DNA from: Roseiarcus sp963783175
GTDB lineage: Bacteria > Pseudomonadota > Alphaproteobacteria > Rhizobiales > Beijerinckiaceae
Direction of reading: 5' to 3'
DNA: 64,000 nucleotides
Assembly: GCA_963783175.1 (NCBI GenBank)
Contig: CAWANG010000051.1
Span: 1-64,000, forward strand
Shown: piece by piece, positions 47,968 to 56,625 of the stretch
How the letters are laid out: every line of letters begins with the position of its first letter
How positions within the stretch are numbered: position 1 is the first letter of the stretch
The notes under the pieces: model-generated
Told to the model about the DNA's origin: nothing
The model's input: the letters and a program-made list of their open reading frames with translations, nothing else
Database searches by the model: none
Position numbers and translations under genes: made by a program

Positions 47968-49188
47968 ATGCCAATTGAGGACGCCCCCGCGGAAGGCGCG
48001 CCCGCGGCCGGGAATGGTCCCGCCCCGGCCGAAAGCGCGGCTGCGGGTTATCCAATCACATTCGCAAGCGCAGCGCCCTTGCACCCGCGCTGGCTGCGGC
48101 CGGCGATCGCGTCCGCCGTCATCCTTGCCCACGCCCTGGCGATGGTTGCGCTCGCAAACGTCAGCCGGCCGGCGCCGCCGGCCGAGGAGACAATCGAAGT
48201 CAACGTCATCGCGGCCGGCGACGAGGCGCCGGTCACAACCTCGGCCGCCCAGCCCTCGAGCGAAGTTGCGGCCGAAGCAAAGGCGGAGCAGAGCGAGGCG
48301 CCGAACGGGCCGGAGGTTCAGACCCCTGCGACGGAGCCGGCCCCGCCGGCGGAGACGCCGCCCGTTGTTGAGAAGGCGCCGACTTCCCCGTCTGCGCCGG
48401 AGCCGTCCGCGTCTCTTGATGCGCCTCCGCCCGCCGCGGCTCCGCAAGAGGCCTCACCTCCCTCGCCGCCCCCCGACGCTCCGCCGTCGGCGGCAGCCGC
48501 GCAGGCGCCGGCCCAGGAGCCTCCGCCGGTCCCGCAGCCTCCGATGTCCGTCGAGGCGCAAATGCAACCGCTTCCGCCGCCCCCGGACGCTCCGCCGGCC
48601 GCCGTTGCTTTGCAGGAGCCTGCCATGCCGCCTCCGACGCCCATCGAAGCGCAGCCACAGCCGTCCCCGGCTCCTGAAGCGCCGCCCGATCAGGTTCGAG
48701 CGCAGCCGCAGCCTCGCCCCTTGCCGCAGGCAAGGCTCGAGCCGGCCGAACGCCCGAAGCCGCAGGCAAAGCCCGAGACGGCTGAACGCCCGAAGCCTCG
48801 TAAGCCCGTCGAAGGCAGCTCAAGCGCAAGCAGGATAGCGTCCCTGAGCAAGTCAGGTTCAGCGGAAGCTCACCATGTCGGCGAGGCGGATGGGCGGGCC
48901 GTCGATTCCGGCATGTCCCGCGCAAGCTATGCCGCTCTGGTGATCGCCCAGATCCAGGCGCACCGGTTCTATCCGGATTCCGCGCGCGCCCGTGGCGAAG
49001 AGGGCGCGGTCGGCGTCTCCTTCACGATCGGCCCCAGCGGGCGGGTCGGCTCGGCAGCTGTCGTTCGATCGTCGGGATTCGCCGAGCTCGATGGCGCCGC
49101 CCGCGAAATCCTGCGTTCGATTTCGCCTCCCCCGCCCCCGGGCGGCTCCTTCTCTGCGAATACGACAATCCAATTCCACTTCGAGTGA
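47968..49188 (+). CDS. TonB-family energy transducer with long proline-rich linker
   Basis: A 406-residue protein. One membrane helix sits near residue 45 (AIASAVILAHALAMVALAN), unusually far from the N-terminus, followed by a long periplasmic linker of Pro, Ala, Glu and Gln repeats (about residues 90-290). The C-terminal ~90 residues are a TonB domain (YAALVIAQIQAHRFYPDSAR, VGVSFTIGPSGRV, ELDGAAREILRSISP). It would couple inner-membrane energy to the receptor encoded divergently at 45.5-47.5 kb. No exbB or exbD lies in the window. Confidence 0.9.
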   Translation: MPIEDAPAEGAPAAGNGPAPAESAAAGYPITFASAAPLHPRWLRPAIASAVILAHALAMVALANVSRPAPPAEETIEVNVIAAGDEAPVTTSAAQPSSEVAAEAKAEQSEAPNGPEVQTPATEPAPPAETPPVVEKAPTSPSAPEPSASLDAPPPAAAPQEASPPSPPPDAPPSAAAAQAPAQEPPPVPQPPMSVEAQMQPLPPPPDAPPAAVALQEPAMPPPTPIEAQPQPSPAPEAPPDQVRAQPQPRPLPQARLEPAERPKPQAKPETAERPKPRKPVEGSSSASRIASLSKSGSAEAHHVGEADGRAVDSGMSRASYAALVIAQIQAHRFYPDSARARGEEGAVGVSFTIGPSGRVGSAAVVRSSGFAELDGAAREILRSISPPPPPGGSFSANTTIQFHFE

Positions 49189-49230
49189 AGCGACGCTCGG
49201 CTGACGTTAGGAGGCCGGCGTGGACACCGC

Positions 49231-49713
49231 TCAGTAGGGCGTCCCGTCCTTGTGAGCCATCCGCCGCTGGCCGTCGATTGTGACGACCGCGAGATCATCG
49301 TCGGGATAGGTGACGGCGTCGCGGTCCGTGCGGTCGCCGATCTCGAGATAGACGACCTCCTGATCCGTCTCGTTCACCAGATGATGGGCGTCGCCGCTTC
49401 CCGCCTTGAAGCCGGCGCACATGCCGGCGTTCAGCGCCGTGCGGCCGGCGTGGGTGATCAGCGTCGGGCGGCCTTCGAGGATATAGACGAACTCGTCCTG
49501 CCTCGTGTGCGCGTGCCGCAAGGCCGACGAGCCGCCGGGCTTGAGCCTGGTCAGGTTGACGCCGAAATTCGTGAGCCCGAAGAGATCGCCGAGCGACCGC
49601 TTGTCGCGCCCCGCCATCCGGGAGAAGAACGGCTCGGGGTAGTTCGACAGCTTCGCGCGCGGCGGGACGTCGGCGGCGATAAGGGCGACCGGGCGTCTGT
49701 CGTCGTCGGACAT
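49231..49713 (-). CDS. Cupin-domain protein
   Basis: A 160-residue single-cupin protein. Motif 1 is HAHTRQDEFVYILEGRPTLI and motif 2 is GMCAGFKAGSGDAHHLVNET, followed by QEVVYLEIGDRTDRDAVTYP, which is common in the YP_001112-type 'cupin with transcription' group. The metal-binding His/Glu residues are present. GGAGG precedes ATG 49713. Function unknown; it is convergent with tonB. Confidence 0.82.
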   Translation of the reverse strand: MSDDDRRPVALIAADVPPRAKLSNYPEPFFSRMAGRDKRSLGDLFGLTNFGVNLTRLKPGGSSALRHAHTRQDEFVYILEGRPTLITHAGRTALNAGMCAGFKAGSGDAHHLVNETDQEVVYLEIGDRTDRDAVTYPDDDLAVVTIDGQRRMAHKDGTPY

Positions 49714-49830
49714 GGGGCTTGACCTCCACACGGATTGATAGCCGGTCCGCTCCCGCCTGTCATCGCGCCCGCTCTGGCGAAGCGCGCGCTTCATCCCTAG
49801 ATGACACGGGCTGAACAGGAGCGTTGGGCT

Positions 49831-50220
49831 ATGGAAGGGTTCCTCATTCGCGCGGTCGTGGTCGCGATCGGTCTGTGGCTGGCTTCGAAGATCGTGCCGG
49901 GCATCGCGTTCAATTCGACCGAGACGCTGATCGCCGCGGCGCTCTTGCTCGGGATCGTCAACGCCTTCGTGCGCCCGGTCATCGTCCTCCTCACCCTGCC
50001 GATCACCCTGCTGACGCTGGGCCTCTTCCTGCTCGTCATCAACGCGCTGATGATCCTGCTCGTGGCCTGGTTTCTCCCGGGCTTCCTCGTCGCCGGCTTC
50101 TGGTCGGCGGTGTTCGCGGCGATCGTCGTCAGCCTGACGAGCTGGGTCATGTCGGGCTGGATCGGCCCGCGCGGCCGGGTCGAGGTCATGACCGTTCACT
50201 CGCCGCGCGAGCGGTGGTGA
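49831..50220 (+). CDS. Phage-holin-4-like (YvlD-type) four-helix membrane protein
   Basis: A 129-residue protein with four hydrophobic segments: FLIRAVVVAIGLWLAS, LIAAALLLGIVNAFVRPVIV, LLTLGLFLLVINALMILLVA and FWSAVFAAIVVSLTSWVMSG. This matches the PF04020 family, named for a phage holin but mostly chromosomal and of unknown function. AGGAG lies 9 bases before ATG 49831; ATG 49801 is a weaker alternative. Confidence 0.88.
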   Translation: MEGFLIRAVVVAIGLWLASKIVPGIAFNSTETLIAAALLLGIVNAFVRPVIVLLTLPITLLTLGLFLLVINALMILLVAWFLPGFLVAGFWSAVFAAIVVSLTSWVMSGWIGPRGRVEVMTVHSPRERW

Positions 50221-50235
50221 GGCATTTCCCTTTCG

Positions 50236-50269
50236 CTCCGGGAGAAGGTGGCGCGTAGCGCCGGATGAG
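50236..50269. repeat. Second copy of the GGGAGAAGG/GCCGGATGAG intergenic repeat
   Basis: CTCCGGGAGAAGGTGG, a small hairpin GGCGC/GCGCC and GCCGGATGAG match the 3' half of the repeat between ccmA and ccmB (30801-30842). Confidence 0.6.
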
Positions 50270-50317
50270 AGCGCGCCGCTAATCCAGCTCAAGGGTCGAC
50301 TTCGCCGAGCAAGATTC

Positions 50318-51133
50318 TCACGCCAGGCTGGCGGCGGCCACTTCGCCGTCGGTGATGTATCGGTTGACCCGTCCGACGCGCAGGCTCTGGCCGGCGGTGT
50401 AGGACGTAACGCTCATGATCGCGCCGACACTCGTCAGCTCGCTGACGATGAAGTCGCGTTCGGCGTCAGCGTCGGCGTCGGTCCGGTGGGTGATCTGGAA
50501 GGTGAACCGGGTCAGCGAGATGCCGGTGTCTTTTGTCCCGGCGCCCACCCACAGCGCCGGCGCATCGAGCGGCGGGCGGTCGATGTTGAGCCAGAACTCG
50601 GGCGTTCCGAGGGTCTCCTCCCCCTGCTCCATGTTGAGCGCCCAGAAGCGGACGTGGTGGCGCTTGCGCGGACTGCCGTCGATCGCCTTCTGGAAGCCCA
50701 CGTCCTGACCGCGTCCGAACAGAAAGAGCGTGCTGAACGGGGCGGCGGGATAGGGCCGGTTGAATACGAATGCGACGACCATCCGCCATGAGCTCCTGAG
50801 ACCTAGCCGGTCAGCCTCGGTCCAGCCCGCCGCCGCGAAGGCGGCGCGCAGCTTGTCGAGTTCGCCGATCAGTACGAGGTTGACCGGGTCTCCCGGCAGC
50901 CCGTCGCCGGTCAGCGTGAAGCTCGGCACGCTCTTGCGCTGCATGATCTTGAGGTTCATGCGCACGACACGCGGCAGGATTACGTAGGCCGCGACCGCAT
51001 ACGCGAGGCTGAGCGCCAAAATCGTCGGCAGTCGGCTGTCGGTGATCCGGAAAACGAAGACGATCAGCCAGATCGCGACGATGCCCAGCCCCACAACGGC
51101 CAGGCGCTCAAAAAAACGCTTCACAATCCCCAA
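50318..51133 (-). CDS. LssY C-terminal-like membrane protein
   Basis: A 271-residue protein with two N-terminal helices (LAVVGLGIVAIWLIVFVF and ILALSLAYAVAAYVILP) and a soluble C-terminal domain. The pattern GDPVNLVLIGELDKLRAAF, then AGWTEADRL, VAFVFNRPYPAAPFSTLFLF and a HHVRFWAL segment matches the LssY_C domain found as a tail on PAP2-type and standalone proteins. Function is not established. There is no operon partner on the same strand nearer than argE. Confidence 0.82.
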   Translation of the reverse strand: MGIVKRFFERLAVVGLGIVAIWLIVFVFRITDSRLPTILALSLAYAVAAYVILPRVVRMNLKIMQRKSVPSFTLTGDGLPGDPVNLVLIGELDKLRAAFAAAGWTEADRLGLRSSWRMVVAFVFNRPYPAAPFSTLFLFGRGQDVGFQKAIDGSPRKRHHVRFWALNMEQGEETLGTPEFWLNIDRPPLDAPALWVGAGTKDTGISLTRFTFQITHRTDADADAERDFIVSELTSVGAIMSVTSYTAGQSLRVGRVNRYITDGEVAAASLA

Positions 51134-51260
51134 ATTCCCCGCCCCTTCGGCGCTTTCGCGGCGCTCCCTCGATTCGTGCGCCCAACTCTGCCCCTCGCGG
51201 CGCGCTCAGACAAGCGGCAGATCTGATGGCCTCGGCGGGGGCGATTCAGGCTGGCGCCGA

Positions 51261-52427
51261 TCAGCGTGAAAGATCGTCCGCAAGCCTTTGCAGGAATTCG
51301 AGGCAGGCTACGAGCTGCGCTTCGTCGACGAATTCGTCGGGTTTGTGCGCCTGGTCGATTGAACCCGGCCCGCACACGATGGTTGGCAACCCGGCCGCCT
51401 GGAAATGTCCGGCTTCGGTCGCGAACGAAACCGCAATCGTCTGGTTAGAGCGGGTAAGCCGCAGCGCCAAAGCTTCGGCCGCCGAGCCCGGCGCGGCGGC
51501 GAGCGGCGGCACGTCGACTTCGATCGCGGTGGCGATCGCCGGGCCTGACACGAAACGGGTCAGCCGCGGCGTTGCGACCTTGTCGACGAACGCCTGCACC
51601 TTCGCCATCGCCGAGGCGGTCGTGACGCCCGGAAGGCCGCGAAACTCCCAATGGAACACGCATTCCCGCGCCAGGATGTTGCGCGCCGTCCCGCCCCGGA
51701 TCATGCCCACGTGAAGCGTCGAATAGGGCGGCGTGAAGCGCGCGTCGAGCGGGCCTTCCTCATAGGCGCGCGCCAGGCGGCCGATCTCGCTTACGATGTC
51801 GGCCGCGACCGCAACCGCATTGGCGCCGAGCGCCGGCAGGGCCGAATGGGCTTCGCGCCCGGTGACCAGCGTGCGGAAGGTCGCGACGCTCTTGTGCAAA
51901 TCGGCGACCGCCATCATCGTCGGCTCCCCGACTATGGCCGCAGCCGGAAGAGGCTCGTCGCTGCCGAACCAGGCGATGACGTCGCGAGAGCCGAGGCATG
52001 TCGTCTCCTCATCATAGCTCAGCACGATGTGAACCGGCCTCTTCAGCCCGGCGTCCCTCAACGCGGGGGCCATCGCCAGCACACAAGCGTCGAAGCCCTT
52101 CATGTCGCAGGCGCCGCGGCCATAGAGCCGCCCGAATGCCTCGCGCAATCGGAATGGAGGGCTCGACCACGGCTGCCCATCCGTCGGGACGACGTCGGTA
52201 TGGCCGGACAGAACAACGCCGCCGTCGACCCGGGGGCCGATCGTGGCCAGGATAGCGGCCTTGTCACCGGCCGCGTTCGGGGCCCGACGCGGCTCGAGCC
52301 CCTGCGAGCGCAGATAGGACTCGACGAAGTCGACGAGCGTGAGGTTGGAGGAGTCGCTGACGCTTTCGATGGCAATGAGCCGCGCCATGAGCGCCTTGGC
52401 CTCGGCTAGTCGGCCCCCGCCGGTCAT
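51261..52427 (-). CDS. argE: Acetylornithine deacetylase (M20 family)
   Basis: A 388-residue zinc amidohydrolase removing acetate from N-acetylornithine in arginine synthesis. The metal ligands are in SGHTDVVP, GRGACDMKG and YDEETTCLGSRD; the dimerisation domain follows, and the last His is in the GPGSIDQAHKPDEFV region. ATG 52427 was chosen because the upstream extension is unlike the family. A strong minus-strand terminator hairpin lies 85 bases upstream. Confidence 0.9.
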   Translation of the reverse strand: MTGGGRLAEAKALMARLIAIESVSDSSNLTLVDFVESYLRSQGLEPRRAPNAAGDKAAILATIGPRVDGGVVLSGHTDVVPTDGQPWSSPPFRLREAFGRLYGRGACDMKGFDACVLAMAPALRDAGLKRPVHIVLSYDEETTCLGSRDVIAWFGSDEPLPAAAIVGEPTMMAVADLHKSVATFRTLVTGREAHSALPALGANAVAVAADIVSEIGRLARAYEEGPLDARFTPPYSTLHVGMIRGGTARNILARECVFHWEFRGLPGVTTASAMAKVQAFVDKVATPRLTRFVSGPAIATAIEVDVPPLAAAPGSAAEALALRLTRSNQTIAVSFATEAGHFQAAGLPTIVCGPGSIDQAHKPDEFVDEAQLVACLEFLQRLADDLSR

Positions 52428-52467
52428 CGAACCGCCCGCAAAGGCGCGCCGCGCCCAAGAGCGCGCT

Positions 52468-52494
52468 GCGAAAAAGTGGGGCACGGTTTTTCGC
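52468..52494. repeat. Palindromic GCGAAAAA/TTTTTCGC intergenic element
   Basis: A perfect 8-base inverted repeat around an 11-base centre, flanked by two direct copies of AGAGCGCGC (near 52459 and 52497). It is similar in style to short palindromes scattered in Rhizobiales intergenic DNA. Confidence 0.55.
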
Positions 52495-52511
52495 TAAGAG
52501 CGCGCGAAATC

Positions 52512-52559
52512 AAAAAAATATGGAGTCCTCGGCGATTCGACCAAATCGCCGAGGGCTCC
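52512..52559 (-). terminator. Intrinsic terminator or attenuator upstream of argE
   Basis: A 16-base stem (CCTCGGCGATT/AATCGCCGAGG extended by GGAG/CTCC with one wobble) is followed on the minus strand by ATATTTTTTTG. It lies between argE and apaG, where no complete minus-strand gene precedes it closely, so it may attenuate an argE leader or end read-through from the minus strand. Confidence 0.75.
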
Positions 52560-52612
52560 AGCGCGCGGGAAATAGTGGACGGGGCGCGGGGCGCCGCTAG
52601 AATGCCGGTTTC

Positions 52613-53005
52613 ATGTACGAGGCCGTCACGCATCGGGTCAAAGTCACCGTCGAGCCAGCCTTCGATCCGGAGCGCTCCGACCCGGACGAGGGACGCTATT
52701 TCTGGCGCTATTCTATCGAAATCGCCAATCTGGGCGACAAGCCTGTGACGCTGATGGAGCGCTACTGGCGGATCACCGACGCGGACGGCCGGCAGCAGCA
52801 GGTGCGCGGACCAGGCGTCATCGGCGTGCAACCGACAATCGAACCGGGGAAGACGTTCCGTTACGCCTCCGGCTGTCCGCTTACCACTTCGAGCGGGATG
52901 ATGGTCGGCGAATACGTGATGGTCGACCCGGAAGGACGGAGCTTCATGGTTTCCATTCCCGCTTTCTCGCTCAATTCGCCCGCCGGCAAGCGCGTTCTAA
53001 ACTGA
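52613..53005 (+). CDS. apaG: ApaG (Co2+/Mg2+ efflux-associated) protein
   Basis: A 130-residue fibronectin-III-like protein. It contains the family pattern YFWRYSIEIANLGDKPVTLM, RYWRITDADGR, the GxGVxGxxP-type GPGVIGVQPTIEPGKTF and TTSSGMMVGEYVMVD. Length is typical. ApaG affects metal resistance and Ap4A levels in enterobacteria; its mechanism is unclear. Confidence 0.95.
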   Translation: MYEAVTHRVKVTVEPAFDPERSDPDEGRYFWRYSIEIANLGDKPVTLMERYWRITDADGRQQQVRGPGVIGVQPTIEPGKTFRYASGCPLTTSSGMMVGEYVMVDPEGRSFMVSIPAFSLNSPAGKRVLN

Positions 53006-53049
53006 TGCGGCCGCCAGAGCTTCCGCTTCGATCGCGGGTCTTGCTATCC

Positions 53050-53466
53050 TCACCAAGCCACGAACTCTTCGGCGCCGCCAAAGGCGGGTGGGAAGCCCTT
53101 GTAGTGAGGCAGATTGTCTACAATCGGAAGAACGGCGTGCGCGCATTGAACATGGAACTGCGGTCTGAACGCTCCCTTGGGAAGGAGGTATCCGCTGACG
53201 CTGCGCATCCCTGCGCTTGCGATCTCGCAAAATAGATACGCGCCGCAAACCGGGCAGCGCATCCGCTCAGTCGCCCTCACCACCATTGCAGTAGGCTTGC
53301 CCCGGACAACTTTCACCGCTGCCGCGGGATAGATTGCTGCGGGGACGTAGGCTGCCCCATGAGCGGCCTGGCAGTCGTCACAATGGCAGTAAAGTTGAAC
53401 AACTGGCTCTCCAGAAATTTTCAATCCGATCGCGCCGCATCGGCATTGTGTCTCGATCACTTGCAA
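53050..53466 (-). CDS. GFA/CENP-V family zinc protein
   Basis: A 138-residue protein with the zinc pattern of glutathione-dependent formaldehyde-activating-like proteins: CRCGAIGLKISG, YCHCDDCQAAHGA and RCPVCGAYLF, then a VSGYLLPKGAF strand. Most members have no proven formaldehyde activity and may bind glutathione adducts. Convergent with apaG. Confidence 0.87.
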   Translation of the reverse strand: MQVIETQCRCGAIGLKISGEPVVQLYCHCDDCQAAHGAAYVPAAIYPAAAVKVVRGKPTAMVVRATERMRCPVCGAYLFCEIASAGMRSVSGYLLPKGAFRPQFHVQCAHAVLPIVDNLPHYKGFPPAFGGAEEFVAW

Positions 53467-53624
53467 GGCTTGCTCCTCAGCTTCAGTTCAACGGAGAGCC
53501 TTGCTTACTCCAGCCAACTGTCAGGTTCTGTCAGCAGTCGTGAACCTATGCGAAGTCTAAATCCGCGCGTGCCGCCAGCCCCCTGCCATCCGAGACAGCT
53601 CTAGGGCCCGTGGCTCATTCCGGC

Positions 53625-53972
53625 TCAGCGCGTGAGACTGGCGATATAGGCACCGAGGTCCCTGGCTTCGTCCCGGCTCAGGTCCATGTCGGGCATCTTC
53701 GGATGCGGATCCATGAGGAATTGCGCGATGGACTCGGCGCTGAAGCCGGGCATCTTGGCGATCGAGGCAAAGGCCGGAACGTTGTCGGCGCCTTTCGTCT
53801 GATCGGCGGCGACGACGTGACAGGCCGCGCACCATCGCTTCGCCAGCTTCTCGCCTTGGGCCGGGTCGGCAGGCGCCGCTGCGCTGGTCGACGCCGCCGC
53901 CAAAACGGCCAATCCAATCGCCGAAGCGGCGGCACCGGCGACGCGTGACCGGCGGTGAGGCGGATTTATCAT
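53625..53972 (-). CDS. Class I cytochrome c, periplasmic
   Basis: A 115-residue mono-haem cytochrome with a signal peptide (GAAASAIGLAVLAAASTSAAA), the haem motif WCAACHVV near residue 48 and the sixth-ligand Met in HPKMPDMDLS near the C-terminus. It is a soluble electron carrier whose partner is not evident. Confidence 0.9.
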   Translation of the reverse strand: MINPPHRRSRVAGAAASAIGLAVLAAASTSAAAPADPAQGEKLAKRWCAACHVVAADQTKGADNVPAFASIAKMPGFSAESIAQFLMDPHPKMPDMDLSRDEARDLGAYIASLTR

Positions 53973-54074
53973 CGGCTAGCAGCTCCTTCCCGGGGGTCAG
54001 CTCCCCGGACCGCTGCAGGATAGGCCGCAGTTTTCTTGCGACATAGGGGCGAAATGTCGCGCCCCGCGGGCAAA

Positions 54075-54104
54075 GAAAAAGGACGGCCAGCGGGGCCGCC
54101 CTTC
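54075..54104 (-). terminator. Intrinsic terminator of glnA
   Basis: On the minus strand GGGCGGCC and GGCCGTCC form a stem with one G-U pair, followed by TTTTTCTTT, about 25 bases past the glnA stop. Confidence 0.85.
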
Positions 54105-54129
54105 GCCGTTTCGGCTGAGGCCAAAGGCG

Positions 54130-55541
54130 TCAGTAGGAATAGTACATGTCGAATTCGACCGGGTGCGGGGTCATCTCGAAGCGCTGGACCTCGCCCATCT
54201 TGAGCTCGATGTAGCTGTCGATGAAGTCGTCTGAGAAGACGTCGCCGGCCTTGAGGAACGCGCGGTCCTTGTCGAGGTTGCCGAGCGCCTCGCGCAACGA
54301 GCCGCAGACGGTCGGGATCTTCTTGAGCTCCTTCGGCGGCAGATCGTAGAGGTCCTTGTCGATCGCCGAGCCCGGGTCGACCTTGTTGGTGATGCCGTCG
54401 AGCCCCGCCATCAGCATCGCCGAGAAGGCGAGGTAGGGGTTGGCGCCCGGGTCGGGGAAACGAACTTCGACCCGCTTGGCCTTCGGGTTCGAGGTCCAAG
54501 GAATGCGGCACGAGGCCGACCGGTTGCGCGCCGAATAGGCGAGGAGAACGGGCGCCTCGAAGCCCGGCACCAGGCGCTTGTAGCTGTTGGTCGTGGGATT
54601 CGTGAAGCCGTTCAGCGCCTTGGCGTGCTTGATGATGCCGCCGATATAGTAGAGGCATTCCTGGCTGAGATCGGCATATTTGTTGCCGGCCATCACCGGC
54701 TTGCCGCCCTTCCAGATCGACTGATGGACATGCATGCCCGAGCCGTTGTCGCCGTAGACGGGCTTGGGCATGAAGGTCGCCGTCTTGCCGTAGCTCTGCG
54801 CGACCATGTGGATGCAGTATTTATAGACCTGCATGTGGTCGGCCATCGTGACGAGGGGGCCGAACTTGAGTCCGAGCTCGTGCTGGGCCGAGGCCACTTC
54901 GTGGTGGTGCTTTTCGACCACCGCCCCCATCTGCGCCATCGCCGCCAGCATCTCGCCGCGCATGTCCTGCGCCGAATCCTGCGGCGGCACCGGGAAATAG
55001 CCGGCCTTGGTGCGTACGCGGTGGCCGAGATTGCCGCCTTCGTAGGCGGTGTCCTGATTGATCGGCAACTCGATCGAATCGATCTGGAACCCGGTGTTGT
55101 AAGGGATCGGCGCTTGAAGCGGACATCGTCGAAGACGAAGAACTCGGCCTCGGGGCCGAAGAACGCGGTGTCGCCGACCCCGGTCGACTTCAGATAGGCC
55201 TCGGCCTTCTTGGCGATGCCGCGCGGGTCGCGGTTGTAGGGCTGGCCGCTCGCGGGATCGAGAATGTCGCAGTTGATGACCATGGTCGAGGCGGCAAAGA
55301 ACGGATCCATGCACGCCGAGCTCGGGTCGGGCATCAAGGTCATGTCGGATTCGTTGATCGCCCGCCAGCCGGCGATCGATGAGCCGTCGAACATCAGCCC
55401 GTCGGCGAAGGCGTCCTCGTCGATCAGCCCCACGTCGAAGGTCACGTGCTGCCATTTGCCGCGCGGATCGGTAAAGCGCAGATCGACATATTTGACGTCG
55501 TTGTCCTTGATCGCCTTCAGGACTTCCTTGGCGGTCTTCAT
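54130..55541 (-). CDS. glnA: Glutamine synthetase type I, frame broken once
   Basis: A GSI of about 469 residues when repaired. N-terminus MKTAKEVLKAIKDN, FDGSSIAGWRAINESDM, the catalytic EAEFF region, the ATP-binding KPVYGDNGSGMHVHQS, and the adenylylation-site Tyr in DLYDLPPKE. The frame breaks at about 55101-55112; dropping one extra base at each side of the segment gives VRFKADPYNTGFQIDSIELP. GSI is normally indispensable for ammonium assimilation, so error is more likely than loss. The adenylylation site implies GlnE control, with glnB directly upstream. Confidence 0.93.
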
Positions 55542-55580
55542 GATCAGCCTTTCCTCAAAATAAAGGTTCGTTCATTCCCG

Positions 55581-55601
55581 CCCGCCGCGGGGAGCGGCGG
55601 G
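55581..55601. other. GC hairpin between glnB and glnA
   Basis: A perfect 8-base stem CCCGCCGC/GCGGCGGG with loop GGGGA in the 89-base glnB-glnA spacer. It may stabilise or partly end the glnB transcript; no T-run follows on the minus strand. Confidence 0.45.
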
Positions 55602-55630
55602 TCGCCTTTTGATGAGCCCCCGAGATGGCG

Positions 55631-55969
55631 CTAGACCGCGTCCGCGCCGGTTTCGCCGGTGCGGATCCGGATGGCCTCGTCGATCTGCGATACAAATATC
55701 TTGCCATCGCCGATGCGGCCGGTCTGGGCGGCGGCGCGGATCGCCTCGATCGCCGGAGCGAGATTCTCGTCGGAGACCACGACCTCGATTTTCACCTTCG
55801 GCAGAAAGTCGACGACGTATTCCGCGCCGCGATAAAGCTCGGTGTGGCCCTTCTGACGGCCGAAGCCCTTCGCTTCCAGGACGGTTATGCCTTGGATTCC
55901 CGCTTCCTGCAGCGCCTCCTTCACTTCATCGAGCTTGAACGGCTTGATGATCGCCTCGATCTTTTTCAT
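55631..55969 (-). CDS. glnB: Nitrogen regulatory protein P-II
   Basis: A 112-residue PII signal protein. It begins MKKIEAIIKPFKLDEVKEAL and has the T-loop GRQKGHTELYRGAEY with the uridylylated Tyr, the B loop TGRIGDGKIFV and a C-terminal RIRTGETG. It senses 2-oxoglutarate and ATP/ADP and controls GlnA through GlnE and NtrB. AGGAG precedes ATG 55969. The glnB-glnA order is standard for alphaproteobacteria. Confidence 0.96.
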   Translation of the reverse strand: MKKIEAIIKPFKLDEVKEALQEAGIQGITVLEAKGFGRQKGHTELYRGAEYVVDFLPKVKIEVVVSDENLAPAIEAIRAAAQTGRIGDGKIFVSQIDEAIRIRTGETGADAV

Positions 55970-56174
55970 TTTTTCGAAACTCCTCATCCCCCGCGCCGCG
56001 CCGCCGATCGTTTTGCCTCTCGCGGCTGAGGCAGCCGGCCTAGCGCGGGCGGGGCTCAATAGCATCGGATCGGACATCGCGCCACCGGGCGCCTGCAAGG
56101 AGATCAGCAATGAGCGATCGCCCGATCAGGCGCCTCGTCAATAGGCAATCTGGCGAATTATCGGGCGGCCGTAG

Positions 56175-56591
56175 TCAAACCGTCGGTCCCCATTCTCCCG
56201 AGCCGAAGATCCGCCACGAGGTCAGGCCGGCCTTGGCGACCACAGTCCGCCCGGACTTGGCGACCGCGACCAGATGGGCGAAGACGCGCGGGTGGCGCCA
56301 CGCCATCGGCCTCTCCGGCGCGCAAACGGCGCGGTATTCGTCGCTGTCCCCGTCCTCCATCAGGATCGTGCCGACAAGGTCCGGGCGCAATTGCCGCGGC
56401 AGGTCGCGGCGGGTCAGCCATTCGCATTCGAAGTCGCGGCACACCGGCGGACGCTCCGCGTAAATCGCGCAGCCGCCGCCCAGGCGGCAATTGGCGCATA
56501 GCGGACCCGCCGGCTTGTTGAAATGGGCGATCTCCAGCGCCGAACAGCACATCGTGCAGGCTCCGCAGGACTTTCCGGGCGCCGCCGCCAT
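56175..56591 (-). CDS. YkgJ-family cysteine-cluster protein
   Basis: A 138-residue cytoplasmic protein with clustered cysteines: SCGACTMCCSALEI near the start and CANCRLGGGCAIY followed by RPPVCRDFECEWL. This is the zinc/iron-chelating YkgJ pattern of unknown function. GAGGGA precedes ATG 56591; a longer start at 56618 is possible. Confidence 0.85.
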   Translation of the reverse strand: MAAAPGKSCGACTMCCSALEIAHFNKPAGPLCANCRLGGGCAIYAERPPVCRDFECEWLTRRDLPRQLRPDLVGTILMEDGDSDEYRAVCAPERPMAWRHPRVFAHLVAVAKSGRTVVAKAGLTSWRIFGSGEWGPTV

Positions 56592-56625
56592 CGTTTCCCT
56601 CTCGCAATGCGCGTGCACTCTCCTA

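Noticed and set aside
49831..50220. Phage-holin-like gene as a sign of prophage
   Set aside because: PF04020 members are usually ordinary chromosomal membrane proteins and no phage gene surrounds it.
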